A DNA stretch of 64,000 nt from assembly GCF_014268495.2 (NCBI RefSeq), contig NZ_CP077087.1, forward strand, positions 1,677,501-1,741,500. Direction: 5' to 3'. Numbering within the stretch: position 1 is the stretch's first letter; each line of letters opens with the position of its first letter. The DNA comes from Pseudomonas monsensis. GTDB lineage: Bacteria; Pseudomonadota; Gammaproteobacteria; Pseudomonadales; Pseudomonadaceae. The translations under genes were made by a program, and so were the position numbers. This document shows, in pieces, positions 42,815 through 51,438 of this stretch. Below the pieces are notes generated by a model. The model was not told the DNA's origin. It saw only the letters and a program-made list of their open reading frames with translations, and searched no databases.

Positions 42815-43972
42815 TTACTCCCCTTTGCCGCCAGCGGCTTTGTCAGCTGCCTGAGCGGGGGCCGGGTTTTTGGTGCCGACGTTGGTCGCTTCGGTCGGTT
42901 TGACCTCGACGCCCGGTTTGACGAATTGCAGCCCTTCGGTGATGAGGCGATCGCCGGCCTTCAAACCGTCTTCGATCAGCCACTGGCTGCCGACAGTGCG
43001 GCTGGCCTTCAACTGACGCAACTCGACTTTGTTGTCCGGGCCGACGACCAGTGCGGTCGGCGTGCCTTTGAGGTCACGGGTCACGCCTTGCTGCGGAGCG
43101 AGGATAGCTGCGCTGTTCACACCTGCCTGCAATTGGGCGTGGACGAACATGCCTGGCAACAGGGTGTGATCCGGGTTCGGGAACACGGCGCGCAGGGTCA
43201 CCGAACCGGTGGTCTGGTCGACCGACACTTCGGAGAATTCCAGCTTACCGTCGAGCTTGTATTGGCTGCCGTCTTCCAGGGTCAGTTTGACGGCGGCGGC
43301 GTTGTCGCCAGCTTTTTGCAGACGACCGCTTTCCAGTTCGCGGCGCAGTTCCAGCAGCTCCACCGAGGACTGGGTGACGTCAACGTAGATCGGGTCCAAT
43401 TGCTGGATCACGGCCATGGCGTCGGTTTGACCATTGCTCACCAAGGCACCTTCGGTGACCGAAGAGCGGCCGATACGCCCGGAGATCGGCGCGTACACCT
43501 TGGTGTAACGCACGTTGATCTGTGCGCTCTGCAACGCCGCTTCCGATTCCATACGGTTGGACACGGCGGTGTCGTATTCCTGACGGCTCACGGCCTGCTC
43601 ATCGACCAGTTGCTTGTAGCGGTCGGAGATCGACTTGGTCGAACGCAGGCTGGCTTCGGCGCTTTTCAGGGTCGCTTCATAGACCGCCGGGTCAATCTGA
43701 TACAGCTGCTGGCCGGCTTTGACGTCGCCGCCTTCCTTGAACAGACGCTTGAGGATGATGCCGTTGACCTGCGGTCGAACTTCAGCGATGCGGTACGCAC
43801 TGGTGCGCCCCGGCAGTTCGGACGTGAGGGTGAACGCTTGTGGTTGCAGGGTGACGACGCCGACCTGAGGAGGCGGAGCGGCTGGAGCCGCTTCTTCCTT
43901 TTTACATCCGCTGAGCAGCGATGCCAGGGCGACGGCAGTGACCAGAGCGGTAACAGCTGGCTTGAATTGCAT
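42815..43972 (-). CDS. ttgA: RND efflux periplasmic adaptor lipoprotein TtgA (EmhA/MexA type)
   Basis: 385 residues from the ATG at 43972; a start 36 bp further up would place basic residues before a complete lipoprotein signal. Lipobox ASLLSGCKKEE puts lipidated Cys near 23. The lipoyl and hairpin segments are visible: LPGRTSAYRIAEVRPQVNGIILKRLFKEGGDVKAGQQLYQIDPAVYEA, then a coiled coil to about 180. It bridges TtgB and TtgC. It is the first gene of the operon, divergent from ttgR. Confidence 0.94.
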   Translation of the reverse strand: MQFKPAVTALVTAVALASLLSGCKKEEAAPAAPPPQVGVVTLQPQAFTLTSELPGRTSAYRIAEVRPQVNGIILKRLFKEGGDVKAGQQLYQIDPAVYEATLKSAEASLRSTKSISDRYKQLVDEQAVSRQEYDTAVSNRMESEAALQSAQINVRYTKVYAPISGRIGRSSVTEGALVSNGQTDAMAVIQQLDPIYVDVTQSSVELLELRRELESGRLQKAGDNAAAVKLTLEDGSQYKLDGKLEFSEVSVDQTTGSVTLRAVFPNPDHTLLPGMFVHAQLQAGVNSAAILAPQQGVTRDLKGTPTALVVGPDNKVELRQLKASRTVGSQWLIEDGLKAGDRLITEGLQFVKPGVEVKPTEATNVGTKNPAPAQAADKAAGGKGE

Positions 43973-44068
43973 GAAGATCCTCGGGTCAGGCGCGCGAAAA
44001 ACGCACAAGAAGTGTGGAAGGGTAAAAAACGGCTTCCGGGTGGATAAGTAGCTTGCTAAGGAATATAC

Positions 44069-44090
44069 TTACGTTCATGGTTGTTTGTAA
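44069..44090. promoter_or_regulatory. TtgR operator between ttgA and ttgR
   Basis: TTACGTTCATGG followed by TTGTTTGTAA; the reverse strand reads TTACAAACAACCATGAACGT AA, matching the published TtgR operator of P. putida (TTACAAACAACCATGAATGT AA) at all but one base. It sits between the divergent ttgA and ttgR starts and should overlap both promoters. Confidence 0.88.
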
Positions 44091-44238
44091 ACACCTTGGC
44101 GTTGTACCCACCCTGTTACAAAACGCGTCGCAAGGTTTGAAATTGTAGGCCGGGGAGCCGATTCACGAGAGATCGCCCCCTCTTTATTCAGCGGATATTC
44201 AGCCATCCCTGAAACATCCTGTTTGAGGTTTTACTGCC

Positions 44239-44871
44239 ATGGTCCGTCGTACCAAAGAGGAAGCTCAAGAAACCCGTAGCCAGATTCTGGAAGCGGCGGA
44301 GAAAGCTTTTTATGAAAGGGGCGTTGCGCGCACCACCCTGGCGGATATCGCGGCGTTGGCCGGCGTCACGCGCGGTGCTATTTATTGGCATTTCAGTAAC
44401 AAGGCCGATCTGGTACAGGCCATGCTCGACTCCTTGCGGGAGCCGCTGGATGAGCTGGCTCGGGCCAGTGAAAGTGAGGATGAGCTGGATCCGCTGGGCT
44501 GCATGCGCCAATTGCTGATTCATTTGTTTCATCAAGTTGCGCTGGACCCGAAAACCCGGCGTATCAACGAAATTCTGTTTCATAAGTGCGAGTTCACCGA
44601 TGAAATGTGCGATCTGCGTCAGCAGCGCCGGGAAGTCAGTCTCGATTGCAATGAGCGCATCGCGCTGACCTTGCGTAATGCGGTCAATCGCGGCCAGTTG
44701 CCGGAAGATCTCGACACCGCCCGTGCGGCCATCAGTATTCATGGCTATATTGATGGCCTCCTGTATGGATGGCTTCTGGCGCCGGACAGCTTTGAGCTGC
44801 ATGCCGAGGCCGAGCGTTGGGTCGATACAGGGTTGGATATGCTGCGCCTGAGCCCCAGCCTGCGCAAATGA
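44239..44871 (+). CDS. ttgR: TetR-family repressor of the efflux pump, TtgR/EmhR
   Basis: 210 residues, the TtgR length. The N-terminal HTH is MVRRTKEEAQETRSQILEAAEKAFYERGVARTTLADIAALAGVTRGAIYWHFSNKADLVQAML. The C-terminal ligand pocket includes HKCEFTDEMCDLRQQRREV as in TtgR/AcrR relatives. It represses ttgABC and itself and is released by antibiotics, flavonoids and solvents. It is divergent from ttgA, with the operator between. Confidence 0.95.
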   Translation: MVRRTKEEAQETRSQILEAAEKAFYERGVARTTLADIAALAGVTRGAIYWHFSNKADLVQAMLDSLREPLDELARASESEDELDPLGCMRQLLIHLFHQVALDPKTRRINEILFHKCEFTDEMCDLRQQRREVSLDCNERIALTLRNAVNRGQLPEDLDTARAAISIHGYIDGLLYGWLLAPDSFELHAEAERWVDTGLDMLRLSPSLRK

Positions 44872-45007
44872 AACAAAATGCGTAATTGGCACAGCTTATG
44901 TCAATTGGCCGGCTTTTATATACGTTCGCGGCAGGGAGTTTATACGTAGCGAGCTACGCATTTTGTAGGGAATTTGTGTCTTCTGTGTGAACAAGTGTTG
45001 GCTGCTG

Positions 45008-45145
45008 CCCTCTCCCAGAGGGAGAGGTGACTGACCGTGTTGTTCATTCGAGTTACACCGACCTGAGATATCAGGGCCGAACTCCAGATTTGAAAAGCAC
45101 ACAGATCGGCTCCCTCGCCCTTGGGAGAGGGCTGGGGTGAGAGGC
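45008..45145. repeat. CCCTCTCCC-type dispersed repeat, copy 2
   Basis: Starts CCCTCTCCCAGAGGGAGAGG and ends TTGGGAGAGGGCTGGGGTGA, the same architecture as the copies at 21107 and 59431 with an unrelated middle. Confidence 0.8.
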
Positions 45146-45183
45146 CACGTACTCAGCCGCCCAATCAATCTCCAGGCGAACAA

Positions 45184-45217
45184 AAAAGCCCCCGGCTCTC
45201 ACGAGTCGGGGGCTTTT
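45184..45217 (-). terminator. Intrinsic terminator after xenB
   Basis: AAAAGCCCCC, central GGCTCTCACGAGTC, GGGGGCTTTT: a long stem with an A run on the plus strand, 19 bp past the xenB stop. Confidence 0.9.
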
Positions 45218-45235
45218 GTCTTCCAACGTTACGGC

Positions 45236-46285
45236 TTACAGCGTCGGGTAGTCGATGTAGCCGATCGGGCCTTTGGCGTAGAACAGCTCTGGACGCGCCT
45301 CGTTCAACGGCGCATCCGCCTTCAGGCGTGCCGGCAGATCCGGGTTGGCGATGAACGGCACGCCGAAGGCCACGGCATCTGCCTTGCCAGCCGCCAGCCA
45401 GGCGTTGGCGCTGTCTTTGGTGAAACGTTCGTTGGCGATGTACGGGCCACCGAAGGCTTCCTTCAGTTGTGGGCCGAGGCTGTCGGCGCCTTCTTTCTCG
45501 CGGGAGCAGATGAACGCGATACCGCGTTTGCCCAGCTCACGGGCGACGTAGGTGAAGGTTTCCGCCAGGTTGTCATCGCCCATGTCGTGGGAATCGGCGC
45601 GCGGTGCCAGGTGCACACCGACGCGGCCAGCGCCCCAGACTTCGATCGCCGCGTCAGTCACTTCCAGCAGCAGACGGGCGCGGTTTTCCAGGGAGCCGCC
45701 GTAGAGGTCGGTACGCTGGTTGGTGCTGCTTTGCAGGAACTGGTCGAGCAGGTAACCGTTGGCGCCGTGGATTTCCACGCCGTCGAAACCAGCCGCCTTG
45801 GCGTTTTCGGCACCGGTGCGGTAAGCGTCGACGATGTCGGCGATTTCAGCGGTTTCCAGAGCGCGCGGGGTTGGGTAGTCAGCCATTGGACGCACCAGGC
45901 TGACGTGACCTTTAGGCTGGATCGCGCTCGGCGCAACCGGGGTTTCACCGTTCAGGTACGACTCGTGGGAGATACGGCCAACGTGCCACAGTTGCAGGAA
46001 GATCTTGCCGCCGGCCGCGTGAATGGCCTTGGTCACGTTGGCCCAGCCACGCACCTGGTCATTGGACCAGATACCCGGGGTGTCCGGGTAACCGACGCCC
46101 ATCGGTGTCACCGAAGTGGCTTCGGACAGGATCAGGCCGGCAGAGGCGCGTTGTACGTAGTACTCGGCCATCAGCGCGTTCGGCACACGGCCTTCGTCGG
46201 CGCGGCAGCGAGTCAGCGGGGCCATGATGATGCGGTTGGCCAGTTCGACGTCGCCGAGTTTGATCGGATCAAAAATAGTTGCCAT
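45236..46285 (-). CDS. xenB: Old-yellow-enzyme xenobiotic/alkene reductase XenB
   Basis: 349 residues from the ATG at 46285. OYE-family FMN TIM barrel: IFDPIKLGDVELANRIIMAPLTRCRADEGRVPNALMAEYYVQRASAGLILSEAT, the HGANGYLLDQFLQ block (His/Asn pair for carbonyl binding, near 172-184) and YGGSLENRARLLLEV. Reduces activated alkenes, quinones, N-ethylmaleimide and nitro compounds with NADPH. Last gene of pyeR-pyeM-xenB, 28 bp after the transporter gene. Confidence 0.94.
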   Translation of the reverse strand: MATIFDPIKLGDVELANRIIMAPLTRCRADEGRVPNALMAEYYVQRASAGLILSEATSVTPMGVGYPDTPGIWSNDQVRGWANVTKAIHAAGGKIFLQLWHVGRISHESYLNGETPVAPSAIQPKGHVSLVRPMADYPTPRALETAEIADIVDAYRTGAENAKAAGFDGVEIHGANGYLLDQFLQSSTNQRTDLYGGSLENRARLLLEVTDAAIEVWGAGRVGVHLAPRADSHDMGDDNLAETFTYVARELGKRGIAFICSREKEGADSLGPQLKEAFGGPYIANERFTKDSANAWLAAGKADAVAFGVPFIANPDLPARLKADAPLNEARPELFYAKGPIGYIDYPTL

Positions 46286-46313
46286 GTCTACAACCCTCAT
46301 AAGTAAAAGTTAA

Positions 46314-47480
46314 TCAGTTGGTTGCCGGGGCCAGATCGGCGTTGCCGTTCTGACGGAAAGTGATCAGGGTCACCAGCAGGGCGAGCACTGCCAGCGCGGC
46401 GGCTGCGAGCGGCACGCTGGTCAGGCCGTAGCCGTGCGCGATGACGGTGCCGCCGACCCAGGCGCCAAGGGCATTGCCGACGTTGAACGCGCCGATGTTC
46501 AGGGTCGAAACCAGGTTCGGTGCCGCTTTGCCGAAGGTCACCACGTTGACTTGCAGTGCCGGCACGGCGGCGAAACAGGCGGTGGCCCAGAGGAACAGGG
46601 TGATTTCTGTCGGGATCAGCGCGACGCTGGTCCAGGTCAGCACGGTGGAGACCACGGCCATGGCGATGAATACGCCGATCAGCGTGGCGGCCATGCCTTT
46701 GTCGGCCAGCTTGCCGCCGATGATGTTGCCGACCGTCAGGCCCAGGCCGATCAGCATCAGCGTCCAGGTCACGCCACGGGGCGACACGCCGGTGACTTCG
46801 CCGAGCAGCGGCGCCACGTAAGTGAACAGGGTGAACACCGAGGCGGCGAACAGCGCGGTCATGCTCAGCGACAGCCAGATACCGGCGCCTTTGAGGGCGG
46901 CGAGTTCGGCGCGCATGTCGAGTTTTTCTTCGTCACGCTTGGCCGGCAGGAAGCGGATCAGGCCGATCAGTGCGATCACACCGATGACGGTCACGGCCCA
47001 GAAGGTCGAACGCCAGCCGGCTTCCTGACCCAGTGCGGTGCCCAGCGGCACGCCGAGGACGTTGGCCAGGGTCAGGCCGGTGAACATCAGGGCCACGGCC
47101 GAAGCGCGTTTGTTCGCCGGCACCAGATTGGCCGCCACCACCGAACCGATACCGAAGAAGGCACCGTGGCACAGCGCAGTGATCACGCGGGCAAACATCA
47201 GCACGTTGTAGTCACTGGCGATGGCGCAAAGCAGGTTGCCGACAATAAAGATGCCCATCAACGCGACCAGTGCAGCCTTGCGTGGCAGTTTTGCCGTGGC
47301 CAGGGCCATGAACGGTGCACCGATGGCCACGCCGAGGGCGTAGCCGGTCACCAGCCAGCCGGCGCCGGGGATCGACACACCGAGGTCGGCCGCCACATCG
47401 GGCAGCAGGCCCATGATGACGAACTCGGTGGTGCCGATGGCGAAGGCGCTCAAGGCGAGTATGAGTAGCGAGAGGGGCAT
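46314..47480 (-). CDS. pyeM: MFS transporter PyeM
   Basis: 388 residues, DHA1-type MFS with twelve helices: FAIGTTEFVIMGLLPDVAADLGVSIPGAGWLVTGYALGVAIGAP at the start and the VVAANLVPANKRASAVALMF motif C region. It lies 34 bp after the ArsR gene and 28 bp before xenB. The same three-gene order (ArsR, MFS, OYE) is the pyeR-pyeM-xenB operon of P. aeruginosa, so the symbol follows from synteny. Substrate unknown. Confidence 0.86.
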   Translation of the reverse strand: MPLSLLILALSAFAIGTTEFVIMGLLPDVAADLGVSIPGAGWLVTGYALGVAIGAPFMALATAKLPRKAALVALMGIFIVGNLLCAIASDYNVLMFARVITALCHGAFFGIGSVVAANLVPANKRASAVALMFTGLTLANVLGVPLGTALGQEAGWRSTFWAVTVIGVIALIGLIRFLPAKRDEEKLDMRAELAALKGAGIWLSLSMTALFAASVFTLFTYVAPLLGEVTGVSPRGVTWTLMLIGLGLTVGNIIGGKLADKGMAATLIGVFIAMAVVSTVLTWTSVALIPTEITLFLWATACFAAVPALQVNVVTFGKAAPNLVSTLNIGAFNVGNALGAWVGGTVIAHGYGLTSVPLAAAALAVLALLVTLITFRQNGNADLAPATN

Positions 47481-47514
47481 GCAGGTTTCCTTGTCGGCTG
47501 GCTGACGTTAAGGG

Positions 47515-47817
47515 TCAGAGCTCTTTACTGAGGGTGCTGAGGAACGCCTGGATCACGTCCTCGTTACGTTTGAAAAAGTGCCATTGACCGGCCTTCTGGC
47601 TGCTGATCAGACCGGCGCGTTGCAACGTTGCCAGGTGTGCCGAGACAGTCGATTGCGACAGGCCGCAGCGCTGATCGATCTGCCCGGCGCAGATGCCGTA
47701 CTCGTGGTTGTGCAACTGTTCCGGGAACTCGCCTTTCGGGTCTTTCAGCCAGTTGAGGATGTCTCGCCGTACTGGGTGCGCCAGGGCTTTTATTATTTCG
47801 TCGAGGTCAAGGTTCAT
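47515..47817 (-). CDS. pyeR: ArsR-family repressor PyeR
   Basis: 100 residues from the ATG at 47817; an alternative ATG 24 bp up adds MYTHEHPA and is less likely. Winged helix: LDEIIKALAHPVRRDILNWLKDPKGEF, recognition helix RCGLSQSTVSAHLATLQRAGLISSQKAGQWHFFKRN. A single Cys lies before the recognition helix (CGLSQ) and another at CAGQ, compatible with redox sensing rather than metal sensing. An inverted repeat 30 bp upstream is the likely operator. Confidence 0.88.
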   Translation of the reverse strand: MNLDLDEIIKALAHPVRRDILNWLKDPKGEFPEQLHNHEYGICAGQIDQRCGLSQSTVSAHLATLQRAGLISSQKAGQWHFFKRNEDVIQAFLSTLSKEL

Positions 47818-47846
47818 GGCAGGGTGCTCGTGTGTGTACAACGCTA

Positions 47847-47886
47847 TATCGCGATGAGGCGAACTTTAAATCGTTAGTTCGCGATA
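47847..47886. promoter_or_regulatory. Nested inverted repeats upstream of pyeR
   Basis: Outer arms TATCGCGA (47847-47854) and TCGCGATA (47879-47886); inner arms GCGAACT and AGTTCGC (47859-47865 and 47876-47882). Centred 49 bp upstream of the pyeR start, a good candidate operator for PyeR. Confidence 0.6.
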
Positions 47887-47985
47887 CACCAATATGATTT
47901 TGATCTGAACTCAGCATAAATCGGTATATCGGGTTATAACGATACATGGGGTGTTGATTGCAGGACGCAGTGCTAAGCTGCGCCC

Positions 47986-48564
47986 ATGAACTATCTCGCA
48001 CATTTGCACCTCGGTGGCCAGCGTCCCGGCCAATTACTCGGCAGCCTCTATGGCGACTTCGTCAAAGGCCGGCTGCAAGGGCAGTTCGCTCCGGAGGTCG
48101 AGGCGGCCATTCAACTGCATCGACGGATTGACGTATTTACCGATCGTCATCCGTTGGTGGACACTGCCCTCGGGCGCTTTACCCAGACCCGCCGGCGTTA
48201 TGCCGGGATCGTCCTCGATGTGTTTTTTGATCATTGCCTGGCGCGGGACTGGACGCTGTATGCCGATCAGCCGCTGGAGCACTTCACCGCAGATGTGTAT
48301 CGGGTGCTGTCCCGTGAACCGCAATTGCCCGAGCGACTGGCGAAGATTGCCCCGCACATGGTCGCCAATGACTGGCTGGGTTCGTATCAGGAATTTGAAG
48401 TGCTGGAGCAGGTATTGCGCGGGATCTCGCGGCGGTTGACTCGGCCGGAAGAACTGGCGGGGGCGATGCAGGAATTGCGGCGGTTGTATGAGCCATTGAG
48501 CGAAGACTTCCGGTTGTTCTACCCGCAACTTCAGGACTTCGCCCAAAACCCGTCAATGACATAA
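47986..48564 (+). CDS. acpH: Acyl-carrier-protein phosphodiesterase AcpH
   Basis: 192 residues. MNYLAHLHLGGQRPGQLLGSLYGDFVKGR at the start and the HD-like metal sites HRRIDVFTDRHP and FFDHCLARDW match AcpH, which removes 4'-phosphopantetheine from holo-ACP. The length matches the family. Monocistronic, divergent from pyeR, followed by a REP doublet. Confidence 0.92.
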   Translation: MNYLAHLHLGGQRPGQLLGSLYGDFVKGRLQGQFAPEVEAAIQLHRRIDVFTDRHPLVDTALGRFTQTRRRYAGIVLDVFFDHCLARDWTLYADQPLEHFTADVYRVLSREPQLPERLAKIAPHMVANDWLGSYQEFEVLEQVLRGISRRLTRPEELAGAMQELRRLYEPLSEDFRLFYPQLQDFAQNPSMT

Positions 48565-48570
48565 AACCAA

Positions 48571-48660
48571 TGTGGGAGCGAGCTTGCTCGCGAAGGCGTC
48601 GTGTCAGCCAACACCAACTTTGAATGACATACCGCTTTCGCGAGCAAGCTCGCTCCCACA
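48571..48660. repeat. REP doublet, GCGAGCTTGCTCGC subtype
   Basis: TGTGGGAGCGAGCTTGCTCG and the inverse CGAGCAAGCTCGCTCCCACA bracket about 50 bp, between acpH and olsA. Confidence 0.92.
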
Positions 48661-48675
48661 GGGGAGAAGTGTGCT

Positions 48676-49470
48676 TCAGGCGGCGATCAGCTCGCCGGCA
48701 CGACGTGGTTCAGCGGGTTTCGCCACCTCACCAAACAACGCCTTCTGCACTGCCTGCTGCGCTTCAAACGCCAATGCCGCACGCTCACGACCCTGGCAGG
48801 CAATCGGCTTGAGCAGATGCACTTCTACGTCACCGCAATCGTGGCTGAACAGGCGCATCAGGTGCGAGAGCAAATCGTCGTCACCAATGAACGGCGCCAG
48901 CGCGTCGATTTCGCCATCGCGCAGATAACGGATCGCCACCGGTTGCAGCATCACTTGCGAATCAATCGCCGCCGACAACAGGCGCCCATGGAAGGTCCGC
49001 AGCGAACGGCCGTCGGTGGTGGTGCCTTCCGGGAACATCAGCAGCGCATGATCGGTTTGCAGGTGACGGGTCATCTGCTTGCGGATCAACTGGCTGTCGC
49101 CCGAACCGCGACGGATGAACAGGCTGCCGGCCTTAGCCGCCAGCCAGCCGGCCACCGGCCAGGTGCGCACTTCGGCCTTGGACAGAAACGACAGCGGCGT
49201 CAGCATGCCCAGCAGCGGAATATCGGTCCACGACACATGATTGCTGACCCACAGCATCGGCTGCTTTGGCAGCTCGCCGTGCACGGTCACGCGAAAGGGC
49301 AGGGCATTGCTCAGACGCGCCATGAAAAAGCGCGACCAGCGCTGGCGACGCTCCATTGAATGCGCCAGGCCAATCCGTTCGAACACACCAAAGACGCTGG
49401 CCATGGTCAAACCCAGTGCCACCACCAGCAACACTCGCGCGATTCGCGCGTACACCCGCAGCCGGCTCAT
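48676..49470 (-). CDS. olsA: Lyso-ornithine lipid O-acyltransferase OlsA
   Basis: 264 residues from the ATG at 49470, which overlaps the olsB stop (TGATG). Acyltransferase motifs are present: NHVSWTDIPLLG (HX4D), FPEGTTTDGRSL and the LQPVAIRY block. An N-terminal membrane helix (ARIARVLLVVALGLTMASVFGVF) anchors it. It adds the second fatty acid to lyso-ornithine lipid made by OlsB. The in-frame sequence upstream of 49470 belongs to the olsB shadow. Confidence 0.93.
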   Translation of the reverse strand: MSRLRVYARIARVLLVVALGLTMASVFGVFERIGLAHSMERRQRWSRFFMARLSNALPFRVTVHGELPKQPMLWVSNHVSWTDIPLLGMLTPLSFLSKAEVRTWPVAGWLAAKAGSLFIRRGSGDSQLIRKQMTRHLQTDHALLMFPEGTTTDGRSLRTFHGRLLSAAIDSQVMLQPVAIRYLRDGEIDALAPFIGDDDLLSHLMRLFSHDCGDVEVHLLKPIACQGRERAALAFEAQQAVQKALFGEVAKPAEPRRAGELIAA

Positions 49471-50225
49471 CACACCGCCGCCTTGAAGTGCTTGGCGTAG
49501 CGCGGGCAGAGTTCGTCGCGCTTGAGCAGGATGAACACGTCGGCGACCTGGAAGTCTTCGTCCCAGCACGGCTCGCCGCAGATCTTCGCGCCCAGACGCA
49601 TGTAAGCCTTGAGCAGGGGCGGCATTTCGGCGATCACGTTGGACGGGATGTCCAGCGTTGGCAGCGGATTTTTCGGCTCGGCGCGCAGGTTTTCGGTGCA
49701 CAGATAACGTTCGCGCAGGCGCTGCATGATCGCGTGGGCCTGGATACCGCCGTCCTGCATCGGAATGCTCGCGCAACCCATCAAATAGCTGTAACCGCCC
49801 TGATTCAACACTTCCGCCAGTTCACCCCAGAGCACGGCGATGGTGCCGCCGTTGCGGTAGGCCGGGTCGACGCAGGTGCGGCCGATTTCCAGAATCGGGC
49901 CTTGCAGATGCGCCAGGCCATGCAGGCTGAATTCTTCTTCGCTGTAGAACTTGCCCAGGCTGCTGGCGGCGGTGTGATCAAGCAGGCGGGTGGTCGCGAC
50001 CAAACGGCCGGTGTTCAAGTCACGCACACCGATGTGGCTGCAGTGAACATCATAGTCATCCATGTCCAGACCCAGTTCCGCGCCTTTCAGTTTGGCGTTG
50101 AACTCGCCGCTGAAAACGTTGAAACGCAAGGCCTGGGCTTGCTGCAGAGCCTCGGCGCCGATCAGGCGTTCGGCTTGCAGGCGGCGTTCATTGCCGGTGT
50201 CGCTGATGCGGGCGATCTGAGTCAT
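49470..50225 (-). CDS. olsB: L-ornithine N-alpha-acyltransferase OlsB
   Basis: 251 residues of the GNAT-like hemolysin/OlsB family: QALRFNVFSGEF, DDYDVHCSHIGVRDLNTGRLVATTRLL, LQGPILEIGRTCVDPAYRNGGTIAVLWGEL. It acylates ornithine from 3-hydroxyacyl-ACP, the first step of the phosphorus-free ornithine lipid. It is coupled to olsA. I found only half of a Pho-box-like site upstream, so phosphate control is not supported here. Confidence 0.94.
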   Translation of the reverse strand: MTQIARISDTGNERRLQAERLIGAEALQQAQALRFNVFSGEFNAKLKGAELGLDMDDYDVHCSHIGVRDLNTGRLVATTRLLDHTAASSLGKFYSEEEFSLHGLAHLQGPILEIGRTCVDPAYRNGGTIAVLWGELAEVLNQGGYSYLMGCASIPMQDGGIQAHAIMQRLRERYLCTENLRAEPKNPLPTLDIPSNVIAEMPPLLKAYMRLGAKICGEPCWDEDFQVADVFILLKRDELCPRYAKHFKAAV

Positions 50226-50379
50226 TGTGAATCTCCGTACGGGCCTTTAACCCGTCGTGGGTTGCAGCCGATCGACTTTCTTTATGCAGCCGTGTTGTGC
50301 AAAGTCAGGCTATGTAGCCCCGGTGTCATCGCCATGAACGTTCGGTGATGCTTATATGACAGCCCACAAGGAGCCTCTT

Positions 50380-51258
50380 ATGCCCTGGCCCGCTCTGCTG
50401 CAAAACCGTGAACGGTTGCCCGCCGCCCCTGACCTTGCGGAGGGTTTTGCGACGTTGTTGCATCAACTGGGCAACGTCACACCGTTTGAATTGGCGGTGG
50501 CCGGCGCAAGCCGGATGGCGACGCCGGGGCTGGCGTTTCTGGTCGGATATCAGGCGGCGCTGAGGATGTTGTGGCCGAGCGCGCCACTGAGCCTCGGTGC
50601 ATTGTGTGCGACCGAACAGCGCAGCCTGCGCCCGGCAGACATGCAGACCCGGCTGACGGATTTGCGCCTGAGCGGGCGCAAGGATTTCGTCACGGCCGGC
50701 GATGCTGCCGACTGGTTGTTGATCGCGGCACGCAGTGAGGAACCCGGTGAAACGCCGCGTCTGAGTCTGGCCGTGGTCTATCCCGGTGAACCCGGCGTGA
50801 GCGTGGAAAAACTGCCGGCGCTACCGTTGATGCCCGACATCAGTCATGGCCGTTTGCAGCTGGATGGTGCGTTGTGCGAGTTGCTCGCGGGTGATGGCTG
50901 GGATGCTTACGTCAAACCGTTTCGTACCCTTGAAGATGTCTATGTCCTGAGCGCGATGACCGCGTGGCTGTACGGCGTCGGCCAGGACAGCGACTGGCCG
51001 CAGACCCTGCAATTGCGCTTGCTGGCGCTGTTGGCCGGGTGTGCCGAAGCGAGTCGGCAGCCGCCGAACAATCCCGCCGGGCATGTGTTGCTGGGCGGGT
51101 TGTTTGCGCAGTTTGATGCGTTCAAACCCGAGATTGATCAGGCGTTGGCCGAGGGCAATCCGGAGTGGGCGCAGATGTGGCAGCGCGATCAGGGGGTGAT
51201 GCAATTGGCGGCGGGGGCTCGGGCCAAGCGCTTGGCCAAGGCTTTGGCGGTGTCCTGA
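50380..51258 (+). CDS. Degenerate acyl-CoA-dehydrogenase-like protein
   Basis: 292 residues from the ATG at 50380, 6 bp after AAGGAG. The central part, QTRLTDLRLSGRKDFVTAGDAADWLLIAARSEE, resembles the middle domain of acyl-CoA dehydrogenases, and a helical C-terminal half follows. It is much shorter than an active enzyme (about 380), and the usual catalytic Glu region is not seen. It is divergent from olsB, so an accessory or regulatory role in lipid metabolism is possible but unproven. Confidence 0.7.
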   Translation: MPWPALLQNRERLPAAPDLAEGFATLLHQLGNVTPFELAVAGASRMATPGLAFLVGYQAALRMLWPSAPLSLGALCATEQRSLRPADMQTRLTDLRLSGRKDFVTAGDAADWLLIAARSEEPGETPRLSLAVVYPGEPGVSVEKLPALPLMPDISHGRLQLDGALCELLAGDGWDAYVKPFRTLEDVYVLSAMTAWLYGVGQDSDWPQTLQLRLLALLAGCAEASRQPPNNPAGHVLLGGLFAQFDAFKPEIDQALAEGNPEWAQMWQRDQGVMQLAAGARAKRLAKALAVS

Positions 51259-51266
51259 CTGGCCCC

Positions 51267-51357
51267 ATCGCTGGCAAGCCAGCTCCCACAGGTTTCACAG
51301 GTGTTCACAAAATTTGTATTCACGAAAGAACCCTGTGGGAGCTGGCTTGCCAGCGAT
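51267..51357. repeat. REP doublet
   Basis: Two inverse copies of ATCGCTGGCAAGCCAGCTCC with about 40 bp between, after the dehydrogenase-like gene. Confidence 0.92.
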
Positions 51358-51438
51358 GGCGATCTCATGGACAGCAAAATCTCAAATTTGTCATGAGCCC
51401 CGACTAGTCTCAGCAGGTTCTCCCCAAGAGCCCTCGTC

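Larger units (their letters stand above)
44872..45235. other. Intergenic region after ttgR
   Basis: About 360 bp with no gene. It contains a direct/inverted GTAGCGAGCTACGC palindrome at 44946-44959, a CCCTCTCCC-type repeat (45008-45145) and the terminator of xenB (45184-45217). Confidence 0.7.

Noticed and set aside
50347..50364. Possible Pho box between olsB and the dehydrogenase-like gene
   Set aside because: One half (CTGTCAT on the minus strand) fits, but the second half is poor, so phosphate control of olsBA is not claimed.
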